64,000 bases of DNA from Cloeon dipterum. Its lineage: Eukaryota > Arthropoda > Insecta > Ephemeroptera > Baetidae. The stretch spans positions 27,115,681-27,179,680 of the forward strand of contig NC_088786.1 of the NCBI RefSeq assembly GCF_949628265.1, read 5' to 3'. The notes beneath the pieces are model-generated. The model was given only the letters and a program-made list of their open reading frames with translations. It was not told where the DNA came from and made no database searches. Of this stretch, positions 30,674 through 44,500 are shown one piece after another (positions within the stretch are counted from its first letter, which is position 1; the number at the start of each line of letters is the position of its first letter). The position numbers and the translations under genes are program-made.

Positions 30674-32050
30674 ATGGCCAAACCCCAGGCGGAATGTTCG
30701 TCGAGCAAACAGGGCATGAGTCTGCCCAGCCTGAGCAACGGCTTGCTTTCCTCCCTGGGCAGCAGGCCGTCTGGTAGACTCGAGTCCTTCCGCACGCCTC
30801 GCGACCTCACTCTGGGTGCTGTTTCATCAGTAGTCAAACAGAAGCGGAAGTTCGAGCCTATATTGCCGACAAAGGGCAAGGCCAAAGCCACCCCTCCTAA
30901 GCCGGTTGTGGCCAGCACCAGCAATGACTCGGGGAAAAACAAAGAGCCTCCTGCGAAAAAACCTCGGAAAAGACCGCCGCCGAAGGAGAGAACTACATTC
31001 ATACAAGTATAAGATTGATGATTTGTTTGGGGTGCAAGAGAAAATAATTTCCATTCTTTTCTCTCAGACGGAAGGATCTGTGTTCGGGCAAGGACAGGCC
31101 GAAAGGCAGATAAAAATCAAAGAACACTACCATTGCTCATCCTCGAGCAGCTCAAAAAAGACTGACATCATTAGACCTATTATTAAAAAAGAGGTAAAAT
31201 TTCATAAGAAAAAATTGTATTTAATATATTCAAACTTCAACAGGTAGAAGACCAAGTACGAGAAAGCTATTCCGAGAATAACGAAGATATAGTGATTACG
31301 GAAATGAAACGCTCAGATTTTCTTGACAACCCCAAATCGAAAATCTCATGGGGTGACTCGAAGCCATTCTTGATTCAACAGAATCGAGTTCCAAAAATGG
31401 AAATAAAGCCTGATCCCGACGGCGAGGGTGACAATATGCCTCAAAAAATTAATGTAGATCCAGATAAACCAAGCATCGCCAGTATATTGACTGGTAATGG
31501 GGAGCCATTTTTAATTCAAGTAAGTGTTGGCCATGGTATAAAAGATTTTCCTGTCTAACAATTAATTAGCTCCCAGATTGCCTTCCTGGCCGCGTGGAAA
31601 TGCCGAGCGATTCATCACAAGTGTCAACCACAGGAACGTCTAAGGTACGGTAGCTATGATAAAATGTCAGATTAGATTCTCATTAATTAGTTTGCAGGCG
31701 AAGAAAAGTATGCCTGCAACTTTAAATGATTTGCCTGAAGGTAGCATAGGATACATCGAAATTTTGCAATCTGGAAAAGCGAGATTGAAGTTAGGAAATC
31801 ACAAAATGTACATGGAAATGGGTGCTTATAGTAGCATACGACAGGTAAGTCATACGATTTGCTGGACTTTCGGAAATTGATTGTGAAATCTTTGTTATTT
31901 CAGGAATTGGTTATGGTTGACGTCAACACTGATGAAAAGAGAGGAAATATGTGCGATCTTGGTCAGGTCAATCATCGTCTCATTTGCGTTCCTGATTGGC
32001 AATCTGAGCTTGCGGAAGCATTCAACAAATCTGAGTGTGATACTCACTAA
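30674..32050 (+). CDS. POLR3D: RNA polymerase III subunit RPC4
   Basis: Six coding exons join in phase (all phase 0): 30674-31006, 31068-31193, 31244-31519, 31570-31644, 31698-31844, 31904-32050, giving 367 residues (human POLR3D 398). The N-terminal third is basic and disordered (KQKRKFEP, KKPRKRPPPKERTTF), followed by the FGQGQAERQ region. The C-terminal RPC4 domain starts near residue 246 with LPDCLPG and includes the conserved LQSGKARLKLGNHKMYM strand and a closing QELV...VNHRLICVPDW block. RPC4 pairs with RPC5 in Pol III and acts in termination and reinitiation on tRNA and 5S genes. The ATG at 30674 directly follows a splice acceptor; an in-frame Met at 30566 is upstream of that acceptor and is not favoured. 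Confidence 0.94.
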
Positions 32051-32070
32051 AATGTACATATATTTCTAAA

Positions 32071-32076
32071 AATAAA
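32071..32076 (+). terminator. POLR3D poly(A) signal AATAAA
   Basis: A canonical AATAAA lies 21 bases after the POLR3D stop codon, giving a very short 3' UTR. Confidence 0.65.
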
Positions 32077-35000
32077 ACTGCAATGGTTACATGCGCTCTT
32101 TATTTAAACAAACCATACACGCAACTGTTACTCAAAAGCAGTGCTGCTTCATTTTTAAAAATGTCAATTTTGACAGCAATAATTGTGGGAATGTAAACTT
32201 GCAATAGCTTTTATTGATATAGTTTTTAGTTATTGAATTTAAGTATTTTCGGAAAAAAAGCTAAAAATTGGAGTGAGCCCCAATTTTTTACAATACGAAT
32301 CTAGTTCAGTTTGAGGAGAAAACCTATTGCAAATAATAAGGGTTGTTTTTTTCCACCACCACTGGTTGGTACCGGTTTTATACCACTCACAATCAATTCT
32401 TCCCAGTTTCTCGCGCATGGAATTGCACAAAATGGATATATTCTTTTGGTAGAAATAATAATGTAATATTTGCCAAATGTACAAAATTATTTCACCTTTA
32501 AACTTGTCTAGAGCGTGTTTAATAACTTTCTGCAATTCTTAAAGTATACCAATCTATTTTAATGAATTGCGGGGGAGTTGGAAAGATCCAGAATCTGCAA
32601 TGCCTTACACATTTTTTTTTTCTTAAAATCGAGTTTTTGCAATAAACCAAGTTAATTAACTTAGCAGGATATAAAAAGAATTATTTTTCAGTATCATAAA
32701 ACTGATTGAATTCAATTAAATAACTCTGAATTTCAACGAGGGTGAAGTCTAATATTCAGTTTCCTTTTTTGTCATGAATTCCCAATATCATTTTGGTTCA
32801 AGATAATACCAGAGGCAAAATATTTCAACAACTAGGGGGAATTTACTGTTATTTGTATTCATTAAATTTAAATCTGTGTCATATTAATTGAGAATCTGCA
32901 TTTTTGGTCTTTTGTAATAGCAACATTAGGTCTTCTGATAAGAAGAAGCATTATTTTCATGCTCCCCACGAATCAAACAAATTTATTGAATGGAAAATTG
33001 CTCTATAAATTGTTTTTAAGATACTTATAACAGTTAAATATTCAAGTACATGAAATTGGTAAAAAACGGTTTTCTACCAGTGCACTGCATTTTTTTAATG
33101 TGGATTTTTCCAAACCTGATAATAATTCCATAATTTTTCAGACCAGAATAGTGTCATTAAACATTGTGGCAAACACTCTTTATTTTTCTTTAAGATAATA
33201 ATTGTTCTTAAACACATAGCTGATGAGGTTATCTTTTCCTCGTGTACTCGCTGCCATGTCTGTGACCGCATTTAGCTTTCGTCAATTAATTAATAAATGC
33301 CCAGACGAAAACAATCTTAATGCTTTTAGCAGGATTAACCGCACATAGGGAGAGCAAATCGTCCCCCTTGACTAATAAAAGAAACGGTGATAATCAGCTG
33401 GTTTGGTCTCCCCAAAATCGAGTACTTGCAGAAAGGGAAAAGGTGAATTCGATCGGAAAAACCCAGTCCAATTTATCAACAAAAGCAACTGGAAATTGTC
33501 GAGAATCCAATTAACATTTAAAGAGGTGGGATGCTCGGCAGGCTCTTTATTTTTCTGCAAACTGTTCCCTTTTTTGAGTCACTGCTGCGCTTTTGCTTCG
33601 ACACACACACACACACAGAGCAGAGTGAACAAGCAAGCGCAGGCAGGGGACGCGTAATTAAATTCCGAGAGGGCACATTTTTGGCGTAGACCTACATTAT
33701 ACATATATAGCGCGGAGGAAGCAGGTTCGGCGTGAATTCCACGCGCGAACTCGTAACTATTTGTCATCTGGGCTGCTCGGGGATGAAGATTGTGTAGATC
33801 AGGCGAGAAGATAGCAGCAGATTTGAAATTGCGCAGTTGATATCTAATCATCTCACGTGCTGCTAAGTGAGCTAGCCTTGTTGTGTCAAATTACTTCCGC
33901 CACCGCCGCCAACGTAGTCGTCGCAGCTAAAAGCTTTAACCGAGAGAGAGCAGCAAATACGTGATCTGCCTGAATTGCCTGCCAAGAGATAGTTGGCGAA
34001 CGAGAATGAGTTCCTTTCCTGCTTGCCTTCCCACAACTTTCTTCTGCACCACTCTGCGTGTTGCATTTTAAATCTAATCTGCCTCTCTTGTCGTACCCAA
34101 AGGACCGGAATTTCCCTCCGTGATTTGTTTTATTTCAACTTCGTCCATAAGCAATAAAGAAACGTTCTTTTCTTGTGTCAACCATGTCAACTTTTTATGA
34201 ATTCTGAAAATTTAAATATATCCAGAAATATGCAATGTGGTGAACAGGACAGACAAGCAGGTAGCATACATTAAAAATAAATTTTAAAGGGCACACGCAA
34301 TTAATATAATTCTCCCAGAGGTCAAGCCGCGCAATTCTAGCCGCCCGTTCGCGCGGGAAGTAAAGGAATTTTGCGAAAAGCTAATGGAAAATTTCAACTT
34401 AAAAATTATGAATTTTTCCAATTTTAACATATTTTCATAAACATTTAAATTACATTTTTTGGAAGTGGTTCTCATTATTTGTGGTCAATAATTTCTGCAC
34501 GCAGCGATCTAACGGGTAAAACGAAGTGTTAAACTCACCCCTCGTAAGCCTTATTTTATTACGTCAAAATCGGAAAATTGCCTAAATGTGCGCGAGAAAC
34601 GGAGGACTCGCCAATAAAGCAAATCGGCGTTGAAAGTTGAAATTACTCCCGCTTGATTAAACCGCGCCGGCACTGCCTTATGGTCGAGCAACAACGCTTC
34701 CCTAGAGGCCGGCCGTGAATTCGCGGTCCAAATAAGAGGGAAAACAAAATTTGTAACTTGATCGAGGCGCATGCACAGCGTGTAATTAAATAAAATACAG
34801 CACAATTTTATGGCTCGGCAGCAATATTTGCGGCCGACTGTCTCGCTTATCAGCGCGCGGAACTACGAGCCCCCAGAGACGTTTGATTGAGCTCGTTCAG
34901 CATTGCAGAGAAATAAATGCCGCCGCCACCGTCTCTCATCCTCACACCAAACGAACTGCGAGTTTAGCTCTCTCCCGCCGCCAATGCTGCTGCTTCTGCT

Positions 35001-35929
35001 TCTGCTGGTGTCGGACGAGATGATGCGACAGCCAGCCGCCTCATTGCAACTCCCTTGGTGCGTCGTCGTAATCATATCTCTGCTGCGTCTGCTGCTTGTT
35101 CCGCTTTCGCCCAGACCGCAACGCAAAGATTTCTGTTCCGTCTGTGCTGAAATTCGGAAAATTCAGCAAGAAATCTCAACGAAAAAAATAATGAGCCTGC
35201 ACTAAGGGAAAGTTAGAAGGAACAAAAAATGCTAAATTGGTTTTTTGTAAATTGTCACAGAATAAATTACTGTAACATTTTTTAATTTTATAAAAAGATT
35301 TGTTCGTCATTTATTATTTTATGCAAAATTGAGAAAATTGCTTAAAAGAAATGGTGCGATTTTGAAATTAGATTCTAAATGTCCAGAGAACCAGAGAAAA
35401 TCCTTAGGAACTATAATCGAAGCAATTAAAGTCACAAAACGATATTTCTAGACCTGTGGTTGGATACTCCTATTAAAATAATTTTTTCCTCGAGATGAGT
35501 ATCGAGGTCTTCGGCCTAAAGTCGATCTTAATGGTAAAATTTTGAGCATCTTTCAAATCGTCTTCTCATTTGCTTTTGGCAAGATAAATTGTTAAAAACG
35601 CCATCGACAAATCATGAAAATATTGTCCAGATTGAAACACCGTCGCATTGCAATAAATTCGAGGATTGCCAATGGATGGGAAAAAATAAAATAAAAAGTC
35701 GATGGATGAGAAATGTAAATATTATGCACTGATTCCGGTGAGACAGAAGAGAGTTTGTGCGGTCGGTATGCAAATATGGAAGCATTGGAATCAATTTACA
35801 CATCCGGATGGATGCCCGAGGAGAATATTTCACGAGACTGATTTCGCGATATCTAATCAAGTATGAATATGACAACGGCACACACACTAGCATACCGCAT
35901 TTGAATTGCATAATATAGACACTTAATGG
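32077..35929. other. Non-coding region, left part of the gene desert
   Basis: No gene is supportable. The first 1.5 kb is uniformly AT-rich. Two GC-richer patches follow, at about 33580-34120 (beginning with an (AC)8 run at 33601-33616) and about 34580-35150 (clusters of CCGCC and CTGCTGCT). Open frames on both strands across these patches are short, out of splice context and without domains. 35200-35930 is AT-rich again. Confidence 0.6.
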
Positions 35930-37340
35930 AAAAGAAACTCAACTTTTACGACGTCGCAAAGGCAGAAAGAAGAAGAGGGAGGCGGCGGCGGCGCTTTCTC
36001 CACGCTGTCGCAGTTTTATGTAATGAATTTGAATTTTTATTCACACAAACTGATATGAAATATGACATTGGTTTGCGGGGGTAATGGAATAAATATGTAA
36101 AATAGAGAAAAGCCGCGCCGCAAAACTCGGAGCCGTTTTTATTCTCCTATTTGCACACGAGAGAGCGAGCGAAGTAGGGAGAAAGAGAGAAACTTCCGAT
36201 TATTATATTGGAGAGGAGTGTTTTCATCTGGTGGGCCGCGCGGCTGTAAATATGCCACGTGGACTGCTCTGTTGAAAAATGCGATTCGCACGAGGCGTGC
36301 ACAGGAAGGAAAAAACCGGGCGATCGATTCAAAAGGAGCATCTTCAGGGGCTTTTTGATTTTACAACTTCCCCCGGAGCGAGGGCCGGCGCCTCCCGCCG
36401 CAGATGAGGCCCGTGAAATTTATACCGTTCGATCTTATCTTGATAAATACCGACTGCTGTGACGGCGTGTGTGCAATAATTTGAGCAGATTTGCTTCGGA
36501 AGCAAAGCTGCTGCTGCCGCCGCCGAGGAGCATAATCTTTTTCCCCCTTATCTAACATAGACAAGCCGCCACTCAAAGCGCGCGTCATCTTTTATAACTC
36601 GCCCGCTCGCTCGCTCTCTCGTAAAAGTAAATGGTGCTTGCGCTGTGCGAGAGTTAATTAAATCAATTCTATGCGGTTCAAGTGAAGAAACTGCAAAATA
36701 TCAGCCGGGCGCAGTGATTTTGCTCCCTCGTGCGCGTCTCGCCGCCGCAGCCAAGCAGCCAGGGTGCCACTTTCCTCTAATGACATATGGATTTCTTTAT
36801 TTCGTCGCTCGTCTCTCCTGCCCGCCCGTCGTCCGCTCTCTGAGAGAGAGAGAGAGAGAGCCCTGTGCGTCGTAAAAGCGCCCAGACATTCTGCGGACAA
36901 TTTTATTGGGCTACTATGAGGCTCTCTCTCTCTCTCTCTCTATCTCTCTCACTCTCAGTCACAAGTCCGAAACTAAAAAATATGTCATATACTTTGGCGC
37001 CACTCTGCTCCTAATCATCCACCAATTTACAACGCAGATTTTTCATCTTGCTGCTGAAATGAAGGAGTTTCTACTACAGTCTTTCTTTGCCTCTGCACTG
37101 CGCACTTTTTTCGGGACAAAATACTGCAGCAGCCCGTTCGCGAATATGTTCCGGCAAGTTGGGATGAGAATGCAATCATAAAGTTCAACGACGGGAACCC
37201 TCGCAGCAATTGTGATCGGAATAGCCGGTGATTGTGGTTTAGTGGCTGTCCACAACCCCTTCCTTTCCACGCTGTCCGTGGCAAGCCGCAGAAGCTCGGT
37301 TCGGGGATATTGGCAAAAAAGGACAAATTTTAGGGGAGCA
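35930..37340. other. GC-richer non-coding patch with GA and CT tracts
   Basis: This patch of about 1.4 kb contains GGCGGCGGCGGCGC near 35980, a GCTCGCTCGCTC repeat at 36604-36616, a (GA)n tract at 36842-36860 and a (CT)n tract at 36922-36950. Strand asymmetry is low and no open frame shows a domain. It has the look of a regulatory element; no transcript is predicted. Confidence 0.5.
36842..36950. repeat. GA tract and facing CT tract, foldable as a hairpin
   Basis: A 19-base GA run (36842-36860) is followed 61 bases later by a CT run of more than 20 bases (36922-36942, then an interrupted extension). On one strand the two are complementary and could form a 19-bp stem with a 61-base loop. Confidence 0.8.
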
Positions 37341-40300
37341 CGACAACTTTGAATTTATTTCATACACATGCGCGTCCGCTCGATAGGTTTTACGAAGTTT
37401 TACAGCAAAAAATGACGAATCCTTACCTTGTTGCAATTACTTTTTGTCGTAAGATATTCGATATTTTTAGTAGCATTGCTGTGCTTATAAATCTAGCAAA
37501 AATCTCGACTGTGGATATGTGAAATAAAAATCCTGTTGAATGAAAACTTAATTACGCTCTAAAAGGGTACAATAGACAAGATAAATAAAGAGATCAACGT
37601 TCACTACTCGTTTTTTCTCTGGAGACTTGAGACAAAAAATGTTTTTATCACGCAGTCGAGGAAAAGGTAGAAGCGGTATAGAAATTTATCAAGAATTAAC
37701 GCTCACTCAGCCCTCCATTGTCCAACTATAAAATTCGTTCTTTCCTTTCTCGTTTAATATACACACAGAATAATCAAATCACAGAAACTATATACTCTAA
37801 ATTATCAAAATTGTAACGTCTTCTTAAATATTTCGGTTACACCTGCATGATTGTAATGTGTTTGCATTTTTTATCGCCACACAATCTTGCAATTATAATG
37901 TGGAAAGTTAGGCTACCCGCACTTAACTTCTGCTCGGCGGCACAGCTTACATTGCTGTTCAAGGCGTTTCTGAAAGTAACGAGTGCAAACATTAGGGTTT
38001 GTCCAGATTTTTCCTCCTGTGCATTGAGTTACAATTATATATTGTTTCATCCGACAACCATGCTCATTACAATTTTCCTCAATACAGATTTAATTAGTGG
38101 TTGCTCACTTTTGTGTGAAATAAAGTTGATTGAACAGAAAAAATTTAACGAATTTTTCAGTCCAAAAGCTCAGGCAACTATTGTACCCTTTATTTATAGT
38201 GATGATTTAGTGGGGATTAAATTTTTAATCAAATTCTGCCTCGATGACTGAAGCCCCACGACGAATTCCAACGACAATTCAATGTCAAAATAATCTTGAA
38301 ACTCTTATTTAACATACTTTGATACTCGGAGGTTGTGCATCCAAGTCACTTCTCGAGGCACTTTTGCCCCAGGGAGAGTAAACGATCAGTGCCAATGCAA
38401 AAAAGTAATGTTCGACACGACGAGCAAATTGCTCACTTTGATTCGATTGGCTGCACGACTGTCTGTGTGCGTGACGACTGCACTGCTGCACAGCACAGCC
38501 CCGAGCACAAAGGGAGAGCTTTCCCAATTGATATTTAATCCGTGCGGCGTTTATGTAGATTGAAACTAAATTGCGAAAAACTTCGTTGTTTTCATTTCAC
38601 ACGATTCTATGCATAACATTATCCGCGCGCGCGAAACGACTTCGTTGTGTTTGCAAAATGTGCTTCAGTAAGAGAGAGTGAGTGCCGGCGCGGCTCTGGT
38701 GATAATATTTATTAGATTAGGCGTAGGATCCATGTCACCGGAGGGAGTCGAGTCGAAAGGGGGTGCCGTGCTTTGTCAGCGTGTGCAGCCCGAGCAAGAG
38801 AGAGAAAGCTCCAGCAGCAAATTGAAACTGTAAATACATTACTTGTTATTCTGTGGCGGCGCAAACATAATAGTTTATACGGTGCTCAAATTCTCTCGTG
38901 CTGCTGTAATAACAACATATTACACAACCTGAGCGGCTCCCTTGGTATAAATTTACACGCTCACGCGCTACACCTTTTTGCATGTTTAAAACGGCACTTA
39001 AATTACCATGCATAAAAGGATTACCAGCTCTCTCTCTCTCGCTGTGGAGAGAGAGAGAGAGAGAGAGAAAGAGCAGTGTGCGCCTCCCCTGCAGCCGACA
39101 CTCTGTATGTGTTCTCGTCGCTTGCATGTGTGTCTTCCTCTTTCTCTCGTGCTCATATGTATGAGTACAATTTCTGCTACTGCTGCAAACTCTTTTTTCT
39201 CTAATATGGCTGCATGATGTTTAATTCACGTTTCTCGCGTGTTCAAAGCAAAAAGCAATTTGCATTTTAAGCGTGCTTATTATTTGACTCGGCTTCAGTA
39301 TTACCCTTAGTGAGAATCCGCAACCGAGCGCGGCTTGTTTTACAAATCGCCGCCGCGGGCGCACACAATTATGTCCGGATATTGCCTATCTTCTCTGCTG
39401 CCGCTTTTTTTACTTAATATACAAAGTCAACAGCCTATATCTCGCCTCAAGTGATCAGTTTTTGAAATATTCAATTGGACCGCTTTAACCATTGAGCAAA
39501 ATAAATAATTATAAAACGTCGTAATTATTGTGCAAATAATTAAATAAGAAATTTAAACCGATTCAAATCAATCGTGTGTGTGAAATCAATGCCTCATAAA
39601 ACAGTCATTATTATTAAGTTAGCTATTTTACTTCACTGTTTAGATGTTAGCTTGAATTAATAAATTGATTAAAATTCTTTGTTGAATCTTTATGAAATTG
39701 AAATTTTTTATAAATGTCATAAATTTTGCTTGTAATTTTATTTGTTTTAAAATTAAATTAAAGTTTATTTTTTTACCTCTGCTCAGTACATCTCGTGGGC
39801 CATGAGCTCACCGGGTCCCAATAACACCGCTGAGCAGATAATATAGGTCCCAATTGGCTGCAGAGGAATTCGGGTCAAATATTTTTGCCTCCCCACACCG
39901 AGGTCCTTAATCGAAACTCCAGAAATTTTTCAATAAAGCCGCTGGAAAGGAGCGAAACCCAGTAAGTGGCGAGTTGGTGCCTCCAAGCCCGTGGAGCTAT
40001 TTCAGAATTTCGGATCACTTATTTAATCACCTTTTGACTTAAAGAGCAGCAAGTAACAGATTTTATAAATGCTCAAATATCTCTCATTAAAATTAGATCT
40101 TTAGGCTTTTGAGTTTTTTTGAAGATAATTAAACCATAGGGAGGGTGAGTGACAGAGTTGAGATAGCTTCAAAAGCTGTATTATTAGCAAAACCTTTTGA
40201 TTGACGAGACAAAAGTGAAAAAAAAACACAGCTAAACGAGAGAATGTATAGAATTCATTTAAGTACGAGTGAATTAAAATTTATTTTTGATATTAGTTAT

Positions 40301-41589
40301 TTGAAACAATATTTTTGATCCTCATAGAACAGCCTTATGTTAACTAAAAATATCCTCAACCTCGTTTATCTGATGAAATATGTAATTTAACTCACGAAGT
40401 AAATAACGCAAATATTTTCCGCGAAAATCAGTTGTCTGCGGTGCAAGTGTGCTGTAATTCCTTTTATTTTCTCCTGGGTGCTCATCTGATTGTTTTCAAT
40501 TTGGTTGCGGTGGTCGGACGGATTTCGTCGGATTCTCCCGGCCAGGCGAAATCGCTGGCATTCATTCGATTTGATTCCCGGGAGCGCGCGCGCGTCCGAC
40601 CATTCGGGGCGGGCGGGCGTCGCTTTTAATCCGCGCGTACCCACAATTTAGTGTACTCACCCTCGCCCTCGTGCGGCTATAAATTTGCTCACAAATACAC
40701 TCGCCCTTGCAAAGCGGCGTGTCAACACCCTTGTCACACGCGCCGCTCGCTCGCTCTTATCAAAAAGGAGTGGCGGAAGCAATAAAAATAATTTGCTTGA
40801 ATAGGGATCTCGACAACGCTGACGGATTAATTTAGCGCATCCGTTTTACTCCACGCAATCCGCTTGTTCAAAAATCAAAAGCGGCCAACGTGAGTCTAAC
40901 CTTGAACTTTTTGAGTGAAAATTATCATTTTAACTAAAGGTTAAAGCGTTGGTTTATCCTGCTCCACGCAACCCGCGAAGCAGAGTAAAATAAATCAAAA
41001 AGTTGGAGCGGGTCCATTAATTAGGATTTTGTGTTCAGCGGCTCGGCTTTCTGGTCGTCTTTAAACTCTGAATCAACTGCATTTAATGTGATCACCAGTT
41101 GTGGCACCAGAATTTTTAACACCAAACATGAAAGATAAATTTGTCACCATAAATCCAAGATTGTGGCACAAATCTTCAGGAGTGATTATTTTCGGTAAAA
41201 TAGGTTATAGGTTTTACATTGGTTGAGGGACATTTTTCAGTTACTCACTTTTAATGTACTCAGCAACTGATTTTAGGTAAAGCCCTATGCTGATGAAGAC
41301 TGCAGTTGTTATTCAGTACGAAGAACGTGCGCAATAATTCCTCTTTCGCTCTCAATCCTAATTTTTTTAAAAAAAATGTAAGGAAAAATTACCTCCTGGA
41401 TTTTCCCCAATGTGTACAGCTTGTAAATTGTTTCAAACATTTTTCTGTCAGTCTTCAAAGTTTTGTTTGAAATTATCCTCCCTTTCGCATGACTTTAATA
41501 TTTAAATAACAATTTTCACAGTTAGGAGATTGCGCGTTTTTATATTTTCAGATCAAATTTACAGATTTATAGCAGACAAGATATACGCC
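37341..41589. other. Non-coding region with two further GC-richer patches
   Basis: AT-rich DNA at 37400-38300 and 39440-40380 surrounds GC-richer patches at about 38300-39440 and 40380-40900. The second patch has GCGCGCGCG near 40587, GCTCGCTCGCTC near 40744 and GGCTATAAAT at about 40675. No gene is supportable; short frames have no domain or splice logic. Confidence 0.55.
39029..39068. repeat. CT/GA inverted repeat
   Basis: A CT run is followed immediately, after the spacer GCTGTG, by a GA run of about 20 bases. The two arms form a perfect inverted repeat of about 14 bp. Confidence 0.85.
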
Positions 41590-44500
41590 GTTAAACAGCA
41601 TGCCAATTAGATTTGAACGAACGCTCGGCGTGCAGGTCGCGGACTGCTAATTTAATTGGCTGACACAAGGGCGCAATGCATGCTGATGTGTGCATGAAAT
41701 AATGAAAAGCTTTTACGCTAAATGGCAGGGCGAGTGCGAGAGAGTGATATTGCTAGTTTTGGTATTATTTACGAGGCCGTGTCGCCGACTAACCCCTAAA
41801 CTCTCCACCCTCTGCGCGCAGCGCGGATATAATAAAGAGATGGAACTCATTCCCCCGTAACTATTTTGTAACTATATTTCCAAAAGATTCGGGTTTGTTT
41901 TCCGATCCTGACCCGGGCACATTTTTCTTCCCACATGGCCGCTCGGGGAAAGTTAAAAAGGACAGAAAACTTTTGTTGCTTGATGAGATTTACCCCCGAA
42001 CGAGAACATATCACAAAAAGCAGTTTGAACTTAACCGTATAGTATATTTTTCCTGCATTGTTTCGTACGTTTTATGCAGTCTATACTATTTTAAAGGTCT
42101 CTTGTAATAATAAATAATTGCGTGACAATTAGAGGCACCGAAAAATTGTAAACGCCCATACACTAGTGCGGGGACAGAAAAAGAAATTGTGAAATGAACC
42201 TCACAGTCATATCTTTTTTGTTGTTTTTCAGAATGATTTTAACTGATATAATTGTGTTGAATTTTTTTATCTGTGATCGAGATGAATAAAGCCGAATTTT
42301 TAAATCATAAGTTCCATTTACTTTCCTCATAAAAAATGAGTTTATCGTGTAAGAATATATATTCAACTAATCAAAAAATTAACTTAAAATTCATGCAGTG
42401 AGTTTAGTTTGCTTTGATGGAAAGGATTCATCCTTCGGTTCAGCATATGCGGAGGCTCACCAGAAGAATATATCAAAAAATTTAATCTGGGAAATGGGAG
42501 AAAACATTTTTATTTCTGCCGAGTAGCAGCGCCCGCTCATTTTTCGCTTAATTTGAAAGTGTCTCACTATATAACAATTTAATCTTCTGGAAAGCTCTCT
42601 CTTCCTCCTCTGGGCACAAGTGTGTGTGTGTCTTGGTGCGCCCATATTTTCATCCAGTCGGAGTGCCGCGACGACACCTCATTCATTTGTGGTCGCTCGC
42701 ACACTCACCCGCTCGCTCGCTTGCAAGCCAAGCCAAGCCAAAAGTTTGTTTCATTTCCATCTCCGCAGCAAGCCCAGCGGACCATATGATTTATCTCTGA
42801 TTTCACGACACGCCGAATTCTTGCTAATAAATTTTCATTCGCGCACAAATATGCTCTTGGCAGCGGAAAAGGTTGAGATAGCGCGCCGGCAGTTCGCTCG
42901 GCGAGAGAGCTGGGAAGAAAGCGTCGAGGGCTATAAATCGCATCCACAGAAAAACACCTTTCTTTTTGCATGAATGCATTTATAGAGGCGACAGCCGTAG
43001 CCGCTCCTCAGGGGGAAGAGAAAGGACAATCGCAGTTAAGCATCTTTCGGTTGGTCAAAGTTGGTTGAGGACGAGATTAATATTTTTCTTGGTGGAACAA
43101 CTACATGGACAAAGGTGTTAAGTAGTTAAGAAAATTACTGTCGAGCAGCAGGGAAACTATCTCGTCAGGGCAGATTTTGGGGAAACCCAATTTTTCTTTA
43201 AAACATATTTTTCTATGTATCAATTCAACTGATATTTAATTTAATTTAGTTTTGGTAGCGGTCAAGGAAAACTGAGTGAAACTAGAGCTTTTTGCATTTT
43301 GCTATCAATTTTAAAAGCAATTATAATCACGGTACAGTGCTTAAATTTATTTTTAACTTCCAACTGACTAAAATTTAAACCAAAATATCTTACGGAAATT
43401 TTCAAGTTACTAAAAATTTTAAAACTTATACGAAAATAAATAGTAAAAATAGCATGCAATCATTGTCAGGGTATTTTCCTTACCCTGACAACAGTAAACA
43501 ATTATTATATTATTAAAAAATGGCATTATAATACGCAAACTTTGCAGGGAAATTTTAGAGGAACATACCCGGCATGTATTGTGCAGCATTTGGCCGAGCA
43601 AACACCCCAGTGGATAAGTGCAAATGAGCTCGCAGGGCGTAAATTAGCGGCGGGCGCGCGGCGAAATAAACAGCGCGCGAATTCATGCGATTACACGCGG
43701 ATTGGTGTGCATGTAGTGCGCGTTGTTTGTACAGAAATTTGCGGGGGTGCAAAGTGTGCGGTCGGGGTTGATTACGAGTAGGGAAGCGGCGCTTATTGTG
43801 TTTGCATTGGCCAGGTTGGGGGAGGAGTGAGCGGAGGCGCCAGACGCCCATTGGTCCCGCCTGCTCCGGAACCAGATTGCGAGCCAATATGGCAGGTTCA
43901 AAGTTAAATATTATCTGGCGGACAGTGCCATGCCATCAATGAATATAGTGACTGCAAGAAACCTGCTTGCCAGCGATTTAATTGATCCGCATCCTGGTTT
44001 TGCTGTTGCTGCCCCTCGCAGGATAAGGAAAATGTGTATTCTTCTCTGCACCTGCTTTTTGTGGCTCCACGAGTTGAAATGCCTGCATGCACCATCAGAA
44101 ATCCATGAGATATCGATTTCTCGTATAGCACACACACGCAAAAACTATATTCTTTCCTCTTCGCTCTTGTACCTCACCGTATGTGCACAAACACAACTTT
44201 TAGAAACGCCCCGTTATTCTTCTTATGTGTATTTTTATGGGCACAAAAAGTCCAATGCCGATTCCTTCCTGATGTTATTATTGAAGGGGAAATATATATG
44301 AAGAAGGGCAATTTAAATTATATGTGGTTATTTGATTAATTAATCTTGTTTCCTGATTGAAAACTTTCTTGACATGTTATTGTCTGGAGTTAAATGCTAA
44401 ATACCTTTTGTAAGACAAGATTCAGAAATTAAATTGTATTTAGAAAATTGCGTCTATGATAGAATTCATAGTGCTTAGACGAATAAACGTTTTCTCGGAT

